This document shows positions 33,331 through 45,309 of a stretch of 64,000 nt of DNA, one piece after another. Position 1 is the stretch's first letter. The number at the start of each line of letters is the position of its first letter. The position numbers and the translations under genes are program-made. The stretch comes from Hydrangea macrophylla (taxonomy: Eukaryota; Streptophyta; Magnoliopsida; Cornales; Hydrangeaceae): positions 103,862,140 through 103,926,139 of the forward strand of contig CM066992.1 of the NCBI GenBank assembly GCA_033977485.1, written 5' to 3'. The notes beneath the pieces are model-generated. The model was not told the DNA's origin. It was given only the letters and a program-made list of their open reading frames with translations, and ran no database searches.

Positions 33331-35285
33331 TCAAGCTGGAGCATAGATATCTATCATGTCCAGCTTGTTACAAAGATCATAGAACAGCCCTCTACTCAAT
33401 GCCTTGGTAAGAATGTCTCCTAGTTGATCACTAGACCTAACAAAAGAAGTAACAATCTGCTTCCTCATAACCATATCTCTGATAAAATGACAATTAACTT
33501 CAATATGTTTGGTCCTCTCATGAAACACGGGATTATTTGCAATATACATAGCTACCTGATTATCACAATACATCTTCATAGGTTTACTACTGGCAAATCC
33601 CATCTCTTACAGAATAGTCTTCACCTATAACAACTCACATGCAGTATGAGCCAGCTCTATACTCAACCTCTCCATTGACCTGGCAACGACATTCTGCTTT
33701 TTGCTCTTCCACCTGACAAGATTTCCACCAACAAACACACAAAATCCTAATACTGAACGTCTGCCAAGACTATCTCCAGCCCAACTGGCATCTGAGAAAC
33801 CAACTATCTCCAAGTTATCTGAAGGTTTCAACACTAAACCTTTACCAGGAGCACCTTTCAAATACCTAAATATACGACACACTGCCTCCCAATGTGATAA
33901 CTTGGGATTTTGCATAAATTGACTAACAACTCCTACAGAGAAGGTGATATCAGGTCGAGTCACTGTTAAATAAATCAACTTACCTATAAGTCTTCTATAT
34001 CGTCCAGCATCACTGAAGTCTTTTCCATCATCTTTACTAAATGTATATTGGAGTCCATAGGAGTGTCAACAGGTTTTGAACCCATCAATCATGTTTCATC
34101 TAAAAGGTCAAGAACATACTTTCTTTGGGATAAGAAAATCCCTTCCTTAGACCTTGCTACCTCAATACCCAATAAATAACGTAGTAGCCCCAAATCCTTC
34201 ATATGAAAATGCTTACTCAAATGAGACTTCAATAACTGTATACCTTCACTATCATTGCCAGTAATCACTATGTCATCCACATAAACGGCTAGAACAATCG
34301 TACCTTTCTCACAGTGTCTCACAAAAATTGAATGATCAGAACTAGTTCTTTTCAACCCATATGAACCAGCTACTTGGCTAAACTTGTCAAACCAGGCCCT
34401 TGGAGACTGTTTAAGGCCATAAATGGCTTTCTTCAACCTACATACTTTATGTGACTCCCCCTGAGCAACTTACCCAGGAGGTTGCTCCATATACACTTCT
34501 TCTTGTAGGTCACCATAAAGAAAGGCATTCTTGATGTCAAGTTGATAAAGAGGCCATCCCTGAGTAACAGCAAGAGACAATAAAATGCGAATAGAATTGA
34601 GGCGAGCCACAGGTGAAAAAGTTCCAAAATAATCAACACCAAAAGTCTGAGTGTACCCTTTAGCCACCAAACGAGCTTTCAACCATTCAACAGTACCATC
34701 AGGATGATACTTAACCACATAAATCCAACGACAACCTACAACATGTTTCCCAGAATGAAGATCAGTTAACTCCCACGTGCCATTTTTGGACAATGCCAAC
34801 ATCTCATCATCCATAGCGCTCTTCTAACTCAGAGAAACCAATGCCTGAGTATGACACTGAGGAACATAGACTGAAGATAAAGCACTTACAAAGGAACGAA
34901 GTGGAGACAATAACTGAGAATATGAGATAACCTGATTAATAAGATGGTGAGTGCAAGAATGAGTACCTTTTTGAAGAGCGATAGGTAGATTAGGAGATTG
35001 GAGAACCTCAGCCGAAGTTGATGATGATGGAGGTGGAGTTGGCGGGTATCAGTACTGGATGGCTTGTTACGACTGCGATACACCTGCAAGGTAGGAGAAC
35101 TAGAAGGAGGAGGAATTGGAAAGGGAATAGAGGACGACGGAGCAAGAACATCAACATCTAAGGAATCACCGGAGGACGAAAAAAATGATGTTCCTTCGAA
35201 GAAGGTAACATATGTACTAACCACATAATGATGACTCTGAGGATTCTAGCAGTTATAACCTTTCTGATGTGCATTTGTGTGTTTA
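33331..35285 (-). pseudogene. Copia pol remnant: integrase C-terminus, reverse transcriptase, RNase H
   Basis: Reading down the minus strand from about 35285, there is the end of integrase (HQKGYNC, then TYVTFFEGTSFFSSSGD), a proline/serine-rich linker, and the reverse transcriptase ([57 protein letters not shown]). The catalytic LAVYVDDIVITGND is intact. RNase H follows ([50 protein letters not shown]), ending at DMIDIYAPA beside the polypurine tract. In-frame stops lie near 34470 and 34089, and frame shifts near 34080 and 33610. Everything 5' of the integrase end is missing; at about 35290 the sequence changes to the 3' end of a Ty3 TAT-type element. Confidence 0.88.
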
Positions 35286-35294
35286 GTTTTGTTC

Positions 35295-35519
35295 CTTGTT
35301 CCCCCGAACTACGTCTTGATCTGATTCCCCTTGGGATACGTAGGCATCTCACGCAGAGCACGACCAGCACTGGCCCTAGCATCATGTTTTTAATCACTGC
35401 ATAATTGCAACACTTTTTATCCTAAATCTATAGCCTCCAAAAAGACCTGTCTCTTCGAAGCTTTGGCACTCGCTTGCGACATGCGTTGTCTCGCAAGTTC
35501 ATGCCAAAGAGGGGCAAAC
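35295..35519 (+). mobile_element. 3' untranslated end of a TAT-type Ty3 element with polypurine tract
   Basis: A GAACTACGTCTTGATCTGAT block followed by GGGATACGTAGGCA matches similar blocks at 62887 and 63009 in the second TAT-type element. The segment ends AAGAGGGGCAAAC immediately before the TGTAGACACCCC LTR start, the place expected for a polypurine tract. The upstream part of this element is replaced by the Copia remnant. Confidence 0.65.
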
Positions 35520-36407
35520 TGTAGACACCCCATTTTGTTGGCTATCAGATTTAAGAGACCCATAGCTTGGTGGTTCACAATGATCGAAAAGACTCAAAAG
35601 GACTCCCGGAAGTTAGTTCTATCTCTCAAAATGCTCAGAAAGTGGTACAAATGACCAAAATGCCCCTGAAAGCCCAAACGGTCCCAGATTTGGACCGAAA
35701 GTTCTGAAAACATGCTACGTCATAAAAAAGTACTAAAAATAAGTTTTAAAGCTAATTCAGATGAAATCGTCAGCTCCCAGAGACCCCCGAAAGTCTCGAA
35801 AGTTCCCGAAAAGTCCCTCTTGACCGGTTTGACCAAGGTTTGACTAGGTTTGACCAAGGTTTGACCAAGTTTGACCGAGGTTTGACCAAAATTGTCCAAA
35901 TTTGTCAAAAAAGTTTCGAGATCATTCTGAAAGTACTAAAACGAGTTTTAAAAGGAAATCGGATGATAACGTCAGCTCTTGGGAGCTCCCAGAGGTTCCC
36001 AGAACTTCCCGGGAATCCCAGGCTTGACCAGTTGGACCAAAAGTTGACTTTTCTACCGGAGCACTGTATCATTTTTCAAACATTTTTCATAGATACTAGT
36101 GGTCAATAGCTTTCCAATGGTATATCGCACATAATTCCTGGATTGAAAATGAATTTATTATGAATTTCCAAAGGTGAAAAAGATGATCAAATTAGATTTT
36201 ATCGCGAATACCACAAAACTTTTCAAAGTGACCTGAATCTGGAACATTTTTATAGAAAGTATACTCCAATACCTTTCCAACGGTATATCACAAGCTCAGT
36301 TTGGAGTTCGTACGCATTTTCTGTGAATTTCGGACGAAATAGAGCCTTTTCCCGAATACCGGAACCTCTGGGGGCCTAAAAAGAATTATCTGGACGAATG
36401 AGGAGCA

Positions 36408-36444
36408 GTGCCGCCGCAGCACAGGCCCAGTGCTGCCGCGGCAC
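36408..36444. repeat. Two GTGC(C/T)GCCGC(A/G)GCAC near-palindromes
   Basis: GTGCCGCCGCAGCAC (36408) and GTGCTGCCGCGGCAC (36430) are near-palindromic 15-mers at a 22-bp offset, about 150-180 bp before the TATA-like box. A GC-rich block with related GCGGCAC/GTGCCGCGG text stands before the corresponding part of the second TAT-type LTR, at about 57124-57190. Confidence 0.75.
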
Positions 36445-38523
36445 TCTCCCCCAGAATGGTCTATTTTTGTAATTTCTTTTGGGGGTTCAAATTGATTAAT
36501 TAGAAACCAAAACGACGTAGTTCTATGTTCACAGATGTTTGGGACCAATGAGAACACTTCTTAAACCCTAAAACCACCCCAAATTGGCCTATATAATCCC
36601 CCCTTGATTTCTCATTTTGGGGGGTGTCAAATGCAAGCTTTGAAAAGTTTTAGAGAGAAAGTTGTAGAGATAATGTTAGAATAGAGAGGAAAGAAGCTTC
36701 CTTATTTGATTTTCAAACAAGAAAGTGAGTTCTAAACTTTTGTTTTTACTTCATTACTTCTATTTACTTCATATTCAATACACACAACTACCATTTTAGT
36801 GAGTATTTATGAGAGAGAAAGCTACTTCCATGTTCAAAGTCACCATATATGAGTGAAACATCAAGCTACAAGTCCAAAATTATCATGAATATCATCTATT
36901 GATTGCTATCTACTTGCTTGTTTATTTTGATGTTCATCTCCTCTTATCTCATTTCTTTTTCTTTTTCTTGTTTACTTACTAGTTCATCATCATCTAAATG
37001 ATGACATGAAGTTTGAGGCGAGTGAATCCTTATGGATAGTAGCTCTTGACCTCAAAAACATGTTTGATAAATGATGATCACAACCTCAACACATTCCCAT
37101 GTATTCTTGAGGTTATTTCCAAAATAAAACAAGTCATTCCAATAATCTTGGAGGTCCTTTAAATGAGTTTGATGTTGATGCTCCAGGAGGTTTTAATCTC
37201 TATTTGATACTTGAAATATGTTTTCAAAACCCCTATTTCAAAACCCCTCTAAAACCCCCAATATTTGGATTTCAAGAAATTAACCTTGCTTTTTCTAAAA
37301 AAAAATCTTCAAAACAGTGGGTTGTTTGACTTCAAAGAATTATTCTGAGTTCAATACTCAAGGTATGAATGCAAGACTACTTGAAAAGTCTTCCCAACTC
37401 ATTATAGAACACCCATGATTTTTGGCTTGACTTGAAAGTATTTGAAAGGGGTCCATTTTTGTCGAAACATTCCTTCCAAATATTCTGTCTTTGCTGTCAC
37501 AGCAGCTTGGTTGAATTTCAACTAGTTTTCCAAAAAACTTTTCCAAACAGAGTGGTCCCAACTTATTTCTTCCTTAAACTTCAATGTCTTAGGAAACTTT
37601 CTGTATAATATGGGCCTCTAGATGTTTTGTTTTCATTTTCTAATATTTTTCAACATTTCAGTCGACAGTACAAACTCTGTTTCTGAGTTACCTCTATTGT
37701 TTGTATGATTTCTCTCAATCTGTAATAGTTATTGAAGTTTGGATTTTTGGGTTGTGTTCTAGACACAATAATGATGATCTCCATAAAAAACTATGCATAA
37801 AAAACATTTCTAACCTTACTTTCCAATTTCCACAAGATCAAGTCACTATTCTGTCCACTATTCACAACAAGTGCACTTTTACTTCCATCATTTGATTTGA
37901 TGCTTATATGTGCTTCAAATTAATTCATATCCTAGGAAGTGGTCCATACCATATTTATACATATCCCATGATGATTTCCTTCATGTATTCATGCACATTT
38001 TAGACTTCTAAGTCACTTTAGAAAGTCCATGTACACAAACACACTACAACCTTTGCACATTCTATGATCATACATCGCATCCATGCAAGATTTGGGGTTT
38101 TTGTGACTCCTAATCTAAGAAGATCATAAGGAATAAACTTGATCATACGTTCATGCTTCCCCTCGATCTAATCTTCCTTTCTCATCCGTCCCGGGGATTG
38201 AGAGGTCTTCTTTTCTCAAAGATTAACATGCATCATTCTAGCTTGCTAAGCATATTTTGATCTCTTTGTTTATTTGTTTCAAGAACAAATCATGTCCCCT
38301 TTAGATTAGGAAAACTTGATTACTCGATACATGATTAGACGATTTTTCCTAGGTTAGTTTGTGTGATCTTTCACTTTACATTGTGTGATACTTGGTTTAG
38401 ATCTTATGAATGATATCTTTTTGATCTTCCATTTCAACATTCTTATGTGATGTAATATACTATCATAGTATTAACTGTCGAACCAAACATAGTATAAGAT
38501 GATTATTTGGATGCTAATTGAGG

Positions 38524-38539
38524 CCCGTCGAGAGACGGG
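38524..38539 (+). other. Conserved hairpin in TAT LTR (copy 1)
   Basis: CCCGTC-GAGA-GACGGG is a perfect six-pair stem with a GAGA loop, followed by a conserved GGGTGTTTTAG block. Related hairpins with changed but still paired bases lie at 55202-55217 and 59680-59695. Confidence 0.7.
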
Positions 38540-39215
38540 GCGAGTTGAGGGTGTTTTAGTCGCTGACACGGAAATTATTTTGTGTGCGCTTGTGTGCATT
38601 ACCCAAGTGTAAGTAGACGTGCAAGTTGTAATCTGGTTAAGACCAGGTCGATCCCACAGGGAAGGTTGGAAACTAAATACCTAGATTAATCTCTAAAAGG
38701 AAAATAAAAATCAATATTTTAAAGAGTGTAGAACACAAAGTTCCACAAAGTAACTACTACTAAAGCGATTAAATTAAACTAATGATTAACTAATTAAATA
38801 GAGCGTTATTTAAAAACGGGTTTTTACTTAATAAAAGGGAAGTGTTGGGATCACACGAATCCACAATGACCTAGCCATCTACCATGCAGTTGTATTAAGG
38901 CTCAATGGAGTACATCATCTATAGTATTCCGTATTTCTCTTAAAATAAAGAATCCATAGCCCTTTCATGACCGGAACTATATCATCACAGTTAATTTGAA
39001 ACATGTGAAAGCGGTTTAAATCAATAGTTAAGTCTCGCACCTACAATGGTGTTAGCATTGAGGGTAGTTTGCAAAAGTTATTGAAAGAAAATGCCTTAAG
39101 GCCTTAAGTTCAGAGACTGTTTTGACAAACTGAGCATTTGGGGATAGTTTGATAACAAATCTCTAAAGCAGAAAGTCTAGGAATACTGCAAAGGACTTTC
39201 TCAAGAATCAGAGAG

Positions 39216-39315
39216 TTCGATCGATCGACGCGCTTTCGATCGATCGAATCTCGAACTCTCAATCGATCAAAATGTCTTCGATCGCTTGACTGTATCTCTG
39301 ATTCGATCGATCGAA
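39216..39315. repeat. TTCGATCGATCGAA array 1 (Athila LTR)
   Basis: Five 14-bp sites start at about 39216, 39235, 39258, 39277 and 39302. Offsets are 19, 23, 19 and 25. The sites at 39235 and 39302 are perfect palindromes and the others differ by a few bases. Confidence 0.88.
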
Positions 39316-39814
39316 CACAAGTTCTACACTGATGCATGTCAGAGGCTGGAGATCACTGTTTCATCGTGATCTCCCAACCCTAGGACTACTCAGACATGGT
39401 CTGGAGTGTCATAGATTTATTTTTAACGTAAAAGTCCATTAAAGTCAGGCTTGGTTATGATTTAAACATGGAATCTATGAAAACTAATGGTTTAACACTA
39501 GATAACATGCAAGGCTACGAGATTGACAGATTTTACTACGAGAACAAGAAGCAGAATATAAATAAAACGATATATTAAAACCTGGAACAGTGAACTATGA
39601 TTAAACTTAAGAGAATCCAAGCTAATATTAACAATAATCCTTGACAAACCCCTACAAAATCAATGTGAACTCTCTAACTCTCTCTAAAAACTGATAAAAA
39701 GTAAAGTGGGCATCCTCCTAGACGTATACAAAACGAATATTTATACTAAAACATAGAGCTAGGGTTAAAAACTCCGTCTCTGCTGCATGCGCGTAAATTC
39801 TGATAAAAGCCATG

Positions 39815-39926
39815 TTCGATCGATCGAACATCACTCGATCGATTGAACTTCTGGAATCTTCAAGTGCTTGAACAACCTTCGATCGATCGAAACCTCGATC
39901 GCTTGAGGACACTTCGATTGCTCGAA
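39815..39926. repeat. TTCGATCGATCGAA array 2 (Athila LTR)
   Basis: Six sites start at 39815, 39834, 39859, 39878, 39894 and 39913, with offsets 19, 25, 19, 16 and 19. Variants include TTCAAGTGCTTGAA and TTCGATTGCTCGAA, which keep an inverted form in part. Confidence 0.88.
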
Positions 39927-40180
39927 CTGAAGTTTTCATCTTTGAATTGCCTTTCTTATACTCCAGCTTTCCTCTTATCTTGCTATTCCTTTCTTCACAC
40001 AACAAACAGTAATCTGCACAAATTATAGCTAAAATAATACAACTTATCATAGATTAATCATATTATGTAAAAGCTGGCATTGTAATCCAAATTGTAGCTT
40101 TACAAGGGAGTTATAGACTAAATCAGTGTATTTCTTTATTTTAGCGCGGTTGAATTTTACAAATATCTCCGCATGTCACA

Positions 40181-41107
40181 ACCCCAACTAGCGAATTCCT
40201 AGTCCCTAGCAATAAAGCGAAAATAAAAACACGCTAAACTATTACTACAATGACTAAACTAAAACAAAATACACTAAAGCAAACTAATCTAAATAGAAAG
40301 AGAAACTACCTAACTCACTTTCGCAGGAATCGCGGTTGCATTTAGTGAATGCAACAAGCCGTTAAACCCCTAGATTCCCCCTAGTGGACGAGTGTTGTCT
40401 CGTGAGGGTTTGCAGTGAAAATACCCACAAAATTCTCAATTTTAAGCTCAAAAAGATATAGAACAACTTGTAAACACTCCCTCCCATTCAACTGTCAACT
40501 TAGCTCTACAAAACATATCAACCTCAAACAAACCAGGAAAGAAACTCACATGCTCCTCATGCCACCAAGATAGATCTCACACATATATATCACAGTCATG
40601 TATCCGTGTGTGTGTGTGAAGTTAACAGCTATGCATCAAACTTTATGTAGAGTTGTTTAGACTATCATACCTTCAGAACTTGTAGTTTCAACTTAATTCT
40701 CACATGGGTTTGCACTAAAAAATGAACATCTCACAGAAACTTGTTTAATAATGATCGCACATGGTGTGAAAGCTTTAATAAGAATGATATGTTGGTTACT
40801 AGTGCTTTCACACATGACTCAATAAAGGACGAACATTTAGAGTGTATAGTCTCATAAAGGGGATACTACTTACTAGAGGAGCGAAATTCCGTGGATAACT
40901 CAAATTACACGTTCATGTTCGACCTAAGTTGTTAAAAATCATTAAGGCTTTGGCTTTTTGGTTTTTATATATAGTGGGATAGAAATAAGAGGAGAAGGAA
41001 TCGCACATCTTCAGCATGTGATGGAGTCTAATAATTTTACTTCACTTCATTCCAACCATCCTCTATTTTCATATATGTTATTTTATTTTTATTTTTTTTA
41101 CTCCTTT

Positions 41108-41164
<57 letters not shown>

Positions 41165-42408
41165 TGTAACATGTACTCCACATTCAAACATCTCCTTGTA
41201 TATTTCTTTTTATAAGGTCATGCCCACCACTACTCCCTTCCATACTTCAACAGTTTAATCATAATAGATGTGCAATGGGGTTCATTGAGGTCAAAGTATA
41301 AGATTTAGGAGTTCAAGTTTCCATACTAGAATTGGCAATATTTAATCGGTGTGAGGTTGAGAACAAAACAGATTCTTGAATGTTGATATAGGTATATGAA
41401 AAAGGTAAGGAGCGAATAACGATGGCTTAAATCATTTTCTTAGCTTCTTAGTTTTAGCACTTCAGTGTTCATTGAGTTTAGTTCGTAAATCCTGAAAGTT
41501 CTCCTCTAATAAGCAGCTACAGTGAAGAATTAAATGAGATTATTCAACGAATTAACTACGCATGATCAAGAAAAATAATTCAAATTTATGTGATAATCCC
41601 CTCAGAATTAAAGATTGGATTCAAAAGCTCACTAAGGGTCATTAGTTTCCACTACTCATTCTTTAGACACAGTAGTCGTATTAACTTATTTTTAGGTTTT
41701 CTTACATAGCTATCAACACATGCATATGGATTTTGGATACAAGAATGGTCCACTCATGCAATCATCCTAGTGAATTAGAAAAAAATGTGTGAATTTAATT
41801 CATAACAAGATGAAACTACTACGAATGTACCATTGCTTGATAACAGCTAAATAGGAGTGACTATTCAAAGTCATTCTACCAATAAAGTTCAAAATAAAAA
41901 AATTTCAAAAAATTTCATATTTATTCAATTATTTTTTCAATTTGTTTAATTTTTAAATTTAATCCAATTTTAATCGAGATTGTATGTGCAATAAAGTTAT
42001 CCAGATTGCTAAGTATAAACATGTGCAGGTGATTATCTATCTACATCCCACCCCCATCTGAAAATTGCGATGTCTTCTGAAGTTGATTTTCAAAAATAAA
42101 TAGAGAGATATCATCTGATAGAGCAAAGCAATAACCGCAAGCGTAGCAATCTGGAAAGAAGGCATACAAACTCCAAGCAGCCAAGATCAATAGAAATAAA
42201 ATATGAAATAATAAAACATGAGATCCATACATAATATAAAAATCTGATCATTGGGATGATAAAACAATAAAAACAGAGCAGTGATCAAAATGTCTAATCA
42301 TAGCCATAAAGTCCAAAATATCCACATACTCAAAAGAAAACTACGAGAGAAAAGAGAGAACAGTAATAAACAAAATACAATAAAACTCCCACTCTCAATG
42401 GACATAAT
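40181..42408 (-). other. Athila 3' non-coding region between ORF3 and LTR
   Basis: No coding similarity. A (TC)n microsatellite of about 49 bp lies at 41111-41159. The last 100 bases before the LTR (high A/T, then CTAGGGACTAGGAATT and GTTGGGG on the minus strand) resemble the Athila end with its polypurine tract. Confidence 0.55.
41111..41159. repeat. (TC)n microsatellite
   Basis: About 24 uninterrupted TC units on the plus strand, within the Athila 3' non-coding region. Confidence 0.95.
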
Positions 42409-43904
42409 CTAATCATCACAAACATCGGATAAAATCATGATCGGGGCAGCAGGAGCATCCTCATCTCCACCCTCAGCAACAGTAATAGCCGTCGACAGGT
42501 CACTCACAGTCGGGGCAGCTGATGTAGAGAATGATGGGTCAGCCACGACTGGAGGTGGTGCAAATGATGATGATGGGGCACAGGGATCAACAGGCAGTGG
42601 AGGTGGAGTATCAGAAATAGTAGGCGGAGCTGTGGATGTAGATGGAGCGGTAGGATCAGAAGATGGTGGCGGAACAGAAGAAGATGGACCGGTGGTGGGT
42701 GGTGCAGAAGGGGTAGTAGGTGGGTGTGAAGCTGTGTGAATAGACTGATCTACCCCGATCTGTATCAAGATCGCCTCTAGTAAGGTCGTCATATGATCCA
42801 TCTTGCCCTCGAGCCGTATCCGTGCCTCCCTCTCCTCAATAAACAACAAGTGGAGAGTCTGGAGAGACACGAAAGACGACTCTCCCTGGGCCTTAGCCTG
42901 AGACCGCTGTCTCAGCTCGAACTGCTCAACCTCAACATGAGGATCAACCTCGTCATCCGAATCTAGCTCCTCAACCTCAGTAGGTGTCCCAGAAACCGCA
43001 CCCTTAGTATCGGTGCCTCCGCCTCTCTTCCTCTTCGCACCAATCTTCGCCTTACCTTTTAGCTTTATCTTTTTCTGAGCATTAGAACGGCGCACTGCCG
43101 TCTTTCCAAACCGACTTGAGGCCTGAGTAACCGTGTCTGTGGCCAAAGGGAGTAAACCAGCCTACTCGATCACGCGATGGATAGGCCAAGCGCCCTTGAG
43201 ATTGCGCTTGGCGCAATGTACCACATCGGCTGAATAAAGAAGTCGATATAAAGTCGAGGCAGGCAGACACGCTGCCCCATCCCAATGGCATACAGGACTC
43301 GAGAGTACCACGGTGCCACCTTCTCATGGTAGAAAGTCATCAAGATGCAGTTGGCGAACGCTAGGTGGAGGAGATGATACTTATCAGTCAGAAATTGATC
43401 CTCAATGAGGGAAGAGCCATTCTAGATCTGAACGGCACCCCTGGTGATCTCACGGATGATCGCGGAAGGGAGAGTCTTCGGTGTACCGGGTATATGCGGG
43501 TAGAAGTGGTCGGAGGTCTCCGGTATGCCCAATGCAGTGGCCACAGTAGCTGGGCTGAAAACAATCTCACGACCGCGGAAGAATGATTAGTATGTGAACG
43601 GAGCTGCAGGATCCTTAATCATCGTGGCACAGGCTTCCCGAACCTAATTGATGTTGACCCGTTTGGTTTGGGTCAACATGTCATACCATAGAGGCATGTC
43701 TCTGATTCTCGCTAGGAACCATGGAGTTGAAAGCCAACCGTCTCTAGCGGTCGCTCCAACATCACCTTTCGCGTATGAAAATAGCGGTTAAACCATGCTC
43801 GGTCCTCGTCGTTCCAAAACCCGTGATCGGGTATCGGATAAGGTATTGTGAGGTTGAGGGGTTTGGATTTATGATACCCCGTAATAAGATTCATTTGGAA
43901 TGCC
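42409..43904 (-). pseudogene. Athila ORF3 (env position, putative plant transposon protein), decayed
   Basis: It starts at a minus-strand ATG (43894) just after a good splice acceptor (TTTTCTCTTTTTCAG, at 43905). The N-terminal part reads MNLITGYHKSKPLNLTIPYP, then DHGFWNDEDRAWFNRYF. Conserved pieces follow: MPLWYDMLTQTKRVNIN, FFRGREIVFSPATVATALGI, FLTDKYHLLHLAFANCILM and RVCLPRLYIDFFIQPMWYI. The C-terminal 245 residues (43146-42409) remain open: a lysine-rich start (KKIKLKGKAKIGAKRKRGGG), an acidic patch (EELDSDDEVD), a short helical part and a long proline/serine/threonine tail. At least three stops and a frame shift near 43170 break it. Whether ORF3 works as an envelope protein is unproven for Athila. 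Confidence 0.75.
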
Positions 43905-43977
43905 CTGAAAAAGAGAAAAGCAAGGAAAAGACTAATTAAATAGTAAACAAAAAAATAAGAAACTGAAACTGTTGTAG

Positions 43978-44053
43978 TTCGATCGATTGAACTTTTCTCG
44001 ATCGATTGAACAATGGTCATCTTCGATCGCTTGAGCCATCTCGATCGATCGAG
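43978..44053. repeat. TTCGATCGATCGAA array 3 (upstream of ORF3)
   Basis: Four sites start at 43978, 43997, 44022 and 44040, with offsets 19, 25 and 18. The array lies just upstream of the ORF3 splice acceptor on the minus strand, in the presumed intron. Confidence 0.88.
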
Positions 44054-44299
44054 AACAGAAATTCAGCAGAGATAAGGAAACGAGCAGAAATGGAAAAAGA
44101 ACAACAAATAGGAGATTTTCACAAACATGAATTGGTTTTAGGACCAATGGGGGGCACCCCCTCTCGTTTTCAAATGAGAAAAAGGAAAAAGAGGGGTCTG
44201 GGACCTTACCTCGGGTTGAGCGCAGCGGAGAGGGAGAGGTGATGATGATGATATGAGATGATGATCAAGGGCGACCCCCAAGTGATGGAAATGGAAAGA

Positions 44300-44315
44300 G
44301 GGGGGGGGGGGGGGG
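44300..44315. repeat. Run of 16 G
   Basis: A homopolymer of 16 G lies next to a (TC)n run (44326-44347). Exact length is uncertain in any read set. Confidence 0.85.
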
Positions 44316-44425
44316 AATCGCCGAGCTCTCTCTCTCTCTCTCTCTCTATGTCTTGAATTGCTCGAGAGTGAGCGAGATGAAGAGATAGAAGAAATGTACG
44401 CTGGATGCTTCGTTTAAATAGAAGT

Positions 44426-44536
44426 CTTGATCGATCAAAAATGTTCGATCGATCTAACTTTTGATCGATTGAGATTTAGTCAAGCGCTTGAGGATACCAC
44501 GTTTTCGATCGATCGAGAGTTGTTCGATCGATCGAA
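44426..44536. repeat. TTCGATCGATCGAA array 4 (upstream of ORF3)
   Basis: Six sites start at about 44426, 44444, 44460, 44479, 44504 and 44523. Offsets are 18, 16, 19, 25 and 19. Variants include the perfect 12-bp palindromes TTGATCGATCAA and TCAAGCGCTTGA. Confidence 0.88.
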
Positions 44537-44871
44537 CATGAAAATCATCATAAATCTTTAAACAGAACAACTGTGTACCCCCAACTAGCAGACTTTGATC
44601 TGGACATACAGAATAGCATAAAAGTAGTTCATTCACTGGACATGCAAGCCAGCAAAGATCGTCATGAAAAATAGAAAATTACAAATTCTTATAAATATAA
44701 CTTTGTAATAGCATCCTCTTTGCAAAATTGTTGCCCGCAATCATGGTACTTAAGACCTTATTAATAAAGAAAAACTAAAAATTAAAAGCAAAACTAACAA
44801 TCCTTTGTCCAGCATTACACTTCAAATGATAATAGAAAGACCAAATGACAAAACGCAATTGAAGTGGAGCA

Positions 44872-45309
44872 CTAATTTTCAAACATGAATATTCCATCTT
44901 CCACAATTGCTTCTTTCTCCGCCACATCTTCTAGTGTGGATTCCAAACTTGATGATTCCCTTTCCCAAAATAGTTGGAAAACAGCAAGGATATCATCAAG
45001 TAAGTCTGAAATCTCTGAGGAATTGATTGCACAAGCAAGAGATGATCTGGATGGAGACAAAGATAAAGGAGTGTAATTTCTCAACGGACTTTCCTCTTGT
45101 GGCAGAGTACCCCGGGACCCTATGTATGGTCTAAATCCATGGAACAGTTGATGCGGAAGGAACAAAGGCGGTAACATTGGATTCATAGTGAAAATGTTGA
45201 CAAAGGAAAACAAAAGAAAACCAAAAAGGAAGAAATTAAATAAAACAAAAGAAAGAACCAACAGAAAGGAATAAACAAAGAAAGATGAAAAGAGAAAGAA
45301 ATGTGACAA
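44872..45309 (-). CDS. Small acidic ORF of the Athila element, between pol and ORF3
   Basis: The likely start is MNPMLPPLFLPHQLFHGF (ATG at about 45186), giving about 104 residues and ending ...EDGIFMFEN. The 40 residues upstream in the open frame are phenylalanine- and leucine-rich and probably untranslated. The C-terminal part (ISDLLDDILAVFQLFWERE, then SSSLESTLEDVAEKEAIVED) is acidic and probably helical. It is not recognised. It follows the ORF at 45390-45830 and lies between pol and ORF3, so it may be expressed by splicing from the element's transcript. It stays open in an otherwise decayed element, but it is short enough for that to be chance. Confidence 0.4.
   Translation of the reverse strand: MSHFFLFSSFFVYSFLLVLSFVLFNFFLFGFLLFSFVNIFTMNPMLPPLFLPHQLFHGFRPYIGSRGTLPQEESPLRNYTPLSLSPSRSSLACAINSSEISDLLDDILAVFQLFWERESSSLESTLEDVAEKEAIVEDGIFMFEN

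Larger units (their letters stand above)
35520..38563 (+). mobile_element. TAT-type Ty3 3' LTR, truncated by an Athila insertion (at least 3044 bp)
   Basis: It starts TGTAGACACCCCATTTTG, as does the complete LTR at 56766. A TATA-like box (GGCCTATATAATCC) lies at about 36587, followed by a leader-like stretch. It has a GC-rich near-palindrome pair at 36408-36444 and a hairpin (CCCGTC/GACGGG) at 38524-38539 shared with other TAT-type LTRs. The sequence stops at the Athila LTR end at 38564, so the last few hundred bases are missing. No coding region lies within. Confidence 0.78.
38564..40180 (-). mobile_element. Athila-type Ty3 3' LTR, 1617 bp
   Basis: On the minus strand it begins TGTGACATGCGGAG, just after a GGGACTAG...TAGTTGGGG stretch typical of the Athila 3' end and polypurine region. 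It ends TTTCCGTGTCA. Near its end is a CCCTGTGGGATCGACC block often found near the 3' ends of such plant LTRs. Two arrays of TCGATCGATCGA-type palindromes lie inside. The 5' LTR was not found in the window, so the target duplication cannot be checked. It interrupts the TAT LTR. Confidence 0.78.

Noticed and set aside
38564..40180. Independent solo LTR rather than Athila 3' LTR
   Set aside because: The Athila 3' end features (GGGACTAG, GTTGGGG) precede it on the same strand, and the same palindrome family occurs in the Athila interior, so it is best read as that element's LTR.
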